NCBI GenBank assembly: GCA_934646965.1
Contig: CAKUEZ010000006.1
Location: forward strand, 1 to 40,827
DNA: 40,827 bases
Origin: an uncultured Collinsella sp.
GTDB taxonomy: Bacteria > Actinomycetota > Coriobacteriia > Coriobacteriales > Coriobacteriaceae
Reading direction: 5' to 3'
Shown here: piece by piece, positions 39,256-40,827 of the stretch
How the letters are laid out: each line of letters begins with the position of its first letter
Numbering within the stretch: position 1 is the first letter of the stretch
Notes under the pieces: model-generated
Database searches by the model: none
Told to the model about the DNA's origin: nothing
The model's input: the letters and a program-made list of their open reading frames with translations, nothing else
Made by a program: the position numbers and the translations under genes

Positions 39256-40827
39256 CTACTCGTTTAGTAGCCTTACGGCCCCTGCGGCCATGTTTTCGAC
39301 TGTCATGCCGTTCTGCGCGAGCAGCTCGTTGGGGTCGTAGCGGTCGGGGAAGCCCTTGGCGATGCCAAAGGTGCGGGTGCGCAGCGGCGTGCAGGCCAGA
39401 TAACATGCCACGCGCTCGCCCCAGCCGCCGTCCAAGATGCCGTCCTCGATGGTCACGACAACGCGGTGCTCGGTAGCAAGGCTGTCGAGGAACTCGCGGT
39501 CGAGCTCGGTGGTAAAGCGTGGATTGACGAGCGTGGCCTCGATACCGTATTCGGCCGCCAAGCGGCTTGCCACACGCTCGCCCAGCTCAAAGAAGTCGCC
39601 GAGTGCAAGCACGGCAACGTCGCGGCCCTGGCGTACCACGTTATAGCGTGCAACGCTGTAGTCCGCGTCCCCGGCAGGTGCCAAGTCGGGGCGGCTTACC
39701 AGGCCAATGCCCGGCACGCGAATCGCCACGGGATGCTCGCGGTGATCGAGCGACCAGCTCAGCATGGACAGATACTCCTCCATGCAGGCCGGCGCCAGGT
39801 AACGCATATTGGGAAGAGCGCCCAGCATGGAAATATCAAAGAACGAAAGGTGCGTCTCGGACGTGGTGCCAAAGATCGACGCGCCAAATACCAGGATGGT
39901 CGCCGGGGCGTCGTTGAGGCACAGGTCGTGCCACAACTCATCATAGGCGCGCTGCAGGAACGTGCCGTACACGCCAAAGACCGGCTTTGCGCCCGAGCGG
40001 GCGAGTGCGGTGGCAAAGGTAACGGCGTGCTCCTCGGCAATACCCACGTCGACAAACTGCTTGCCGGCGGCAGCGCGGAGCTCGGGCGTAAAGCCCATGA
40101 TGTAGGGCGTTGCGGCCGTGATGCCCACGACCTGCGGATCGTGCTTGATGGCTGCGCTCAGCGCCTCGCCCGTAATATCGGCATAGGTGCGCGGCGCAGG
40201 TTCGCTCGGGTGACCCGGGCAGAGCTTGCGGCCGGTCGCCATATCGAAGGGACCCACGTGATGCCAGCGCTCGGGATCGCTTTGGGCCGGCTCAAAGCCC
40301 TTGCCCTTGGCGGTCGAGATATGCAGCACGATGGGGTGGTCGATGTCGCGCAGCTCCTGCAGCGCGTCGACTAGGGCCAGCACATCGTTGCCGGCGCCCA
40401 GATAGCGGTAGTCGAGCCCCATCGCGCGGAAAACGTTGCGCTCGGCCGTGCCATTTGTGGCGCGCAGCTCGGCAAGATTGCGATACAGGCCGCCGTGATT
40501 CTCGGCGATGGACTGGTCGTTATCGTTGACGATGATGATGAGGTTGCTGTCGAGTTCGGCGGCATTATTGAAGCCCTCAAACGCCAGGCCGCCCGAAAGT
40601 GAGCCGTCGCCAATAATGGTGATGACGTTGTATGCATCGCCTGCCAGGTCGCGTGCGTGCGCCAGGCCGCAGCCCAGACTCACGGACGTGGAGGTGTGGC
40701 CCATGGCGAACAGGTCGTGCTCGGACTCATCGGGATTGGCGAAGCCGGAGGCCTCGCCAAAACGCTCCGGATCGATATAGGTATACGCGCGCCCGGTCAG
40801 CGCCTTGTGGGCGTAGGTCTGGTGCGA
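39256..40827 (-). CDS. dxs: 1-deoxy-D-xylulose-5-phosphate synthase, 5' end outside window
   Basis: The C-terminal 523 residues of a thiamine-diphosphate enzyme that condenses pyruvate and glyceraldehyde 3-phosphate, the first step of the MEP isoprenoid pathway. The frame is open to the window edge; the segment before 40704 reads HQTYAHKALTGR and SEHDLFAMGHTSTSVS, as in Dxs. Visible are the ThDP motif GDGSLSGGLAFEGFNNA, VNDNDQSIAENHGG, and the transketolase-type second half with VDVGIAEEHAVTFA. Wording GDGSLSGG instead of the common GDGAMTAG suggests a divergent Dxs subgroup, possibly a second paralog in the genome. Confidence 0.92.
   Translation of the reverse strand, partial: SHQTYAHKALTGRAYTYIDPERFGEASGFANPDESEHDLFAMGHTSTSVSLGCGLAHARDLAGDAYNVITIIGDGSLSGGLAFEGFNNAAELDSNLIIIVNDNDQSIAENHGGLYRNLAELRATNGTAERNVFRAMGLDYRYLGAGNDVLALVDALQELRDIDHPIVLHISTAKGKGFEPAQSDPERWHHVGPFDMATGRKLCPGHPSEPAPRTYADITGEALSAAIKHDPQVVGITAATPYIMGFTPELRAAAGKQFVDVGIAEEHAVTFATALARSGAKPVFGVYGTFLQRAYDELWHDLCLNDAPATILVFGASIFGTTSETHLSFFDISMLGALPNMRYLAPACMEEYLSMLSWSLDHREHPVAIRVPGIGLVSRPDLAPAGDADYSVARYNVVRQGRDVAVLALGDFFELGERVASRLAAEYGIEATLVNPRFTTELDREFLDSLATEHRVVVTIEDGILDGGWGERVACYLACTPLRTRTFGIAKGFPDRYDPNELLAQNGMTVENMAAGAVRLLNE

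Overview
The window is GC-rich, gene-dense DNA from a Gram-positive anaerobe. An LPXTG wall protein, lipoprotein-type solute and redox proteins, ECF-type transport, a flavin-based surface redox locus, butyrate-kinase-type fermentation and many intergenic palindromic repeats together suggest a gut Coriobacteriia, most likely Collinsella. That placement is inference from gene content and style; no rRNA or other marker is present.

Region 1 (1-9963, all minus strand) is a flavin-based extracytosolic electron-transfer locus. In transcription order it holds a 1270-residue wall-anchored protein with an FMN_bind-like N-terminal domain, a terminator, a three-domain FMN-binding membrane protein, a single-domain FMN-binding protein, a NapH/YccM-like 4Fe-4S membrane protein, the flavin transferase ApbE, an EetA-like NusG-II protein, an EetB/Gx transporter fused to an ECF ATPase, and a second ECF ATPase cut by the window edge. 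Short gaps and overlaps indicate one operon after the terminator. The likely flow is electrons through the Fe-S protein to covalently bound FMN outside the membrane, with ApbE attaching the flavin.

Region 2 (10287-17763) is mostly housekeeping and accessory: M18 aminopeptidase, a RelB-like/PIN toxin-antitoxin pair, a D-2-hydroxyacid dehydrogenase, type I methionine aminopeptidase with a SEC-C motif, a radical SAM protein, and an AAA_14/DUF4143 ATPase behind a long inverted repeat. It carries several palindromic noncoding elements (11671, 12789, 13884, 14934-15466).

Region 3 (17810-29403) is the most unusual gene set. Two holo-ACP synthase paralogs flank a PucR-type regulator, a CocE/NonD (S15-like) hydrolase, an MFS carrier, a stand-alone acyl carrier protein with an atypical Lys-Ser-Val attachment motif, a phosphate acyltransferase, an HSL-type esterase, a small membrane protein, a butyrate kinase and a second MFS carrier. 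I read it as an inducible catabolic module in which an imported ester or amide is cleaved and acyl groups on a dedicated carrier protein may be converted to acyl phosphate and ATP. The substrate is unknown.

Region 4 (29833-33091) has an alpha/beta hydrolase and a signalling pair: a degenerate GGDEF-receiver-HD-GYP protein followed by an HPt protein. Region 5 (33203-37492, minus) is a polar amino acid ABC transporter operon ending in a class I glutamine-amidotransferase-like (C26) hydrolase. Region 6 (37763-40827) has an iron-containing alcohol dehydrogenase, a strikingly regular array of six 15-bp repeats in alternating orientation (38982-39197), and the 3' part of dxs.
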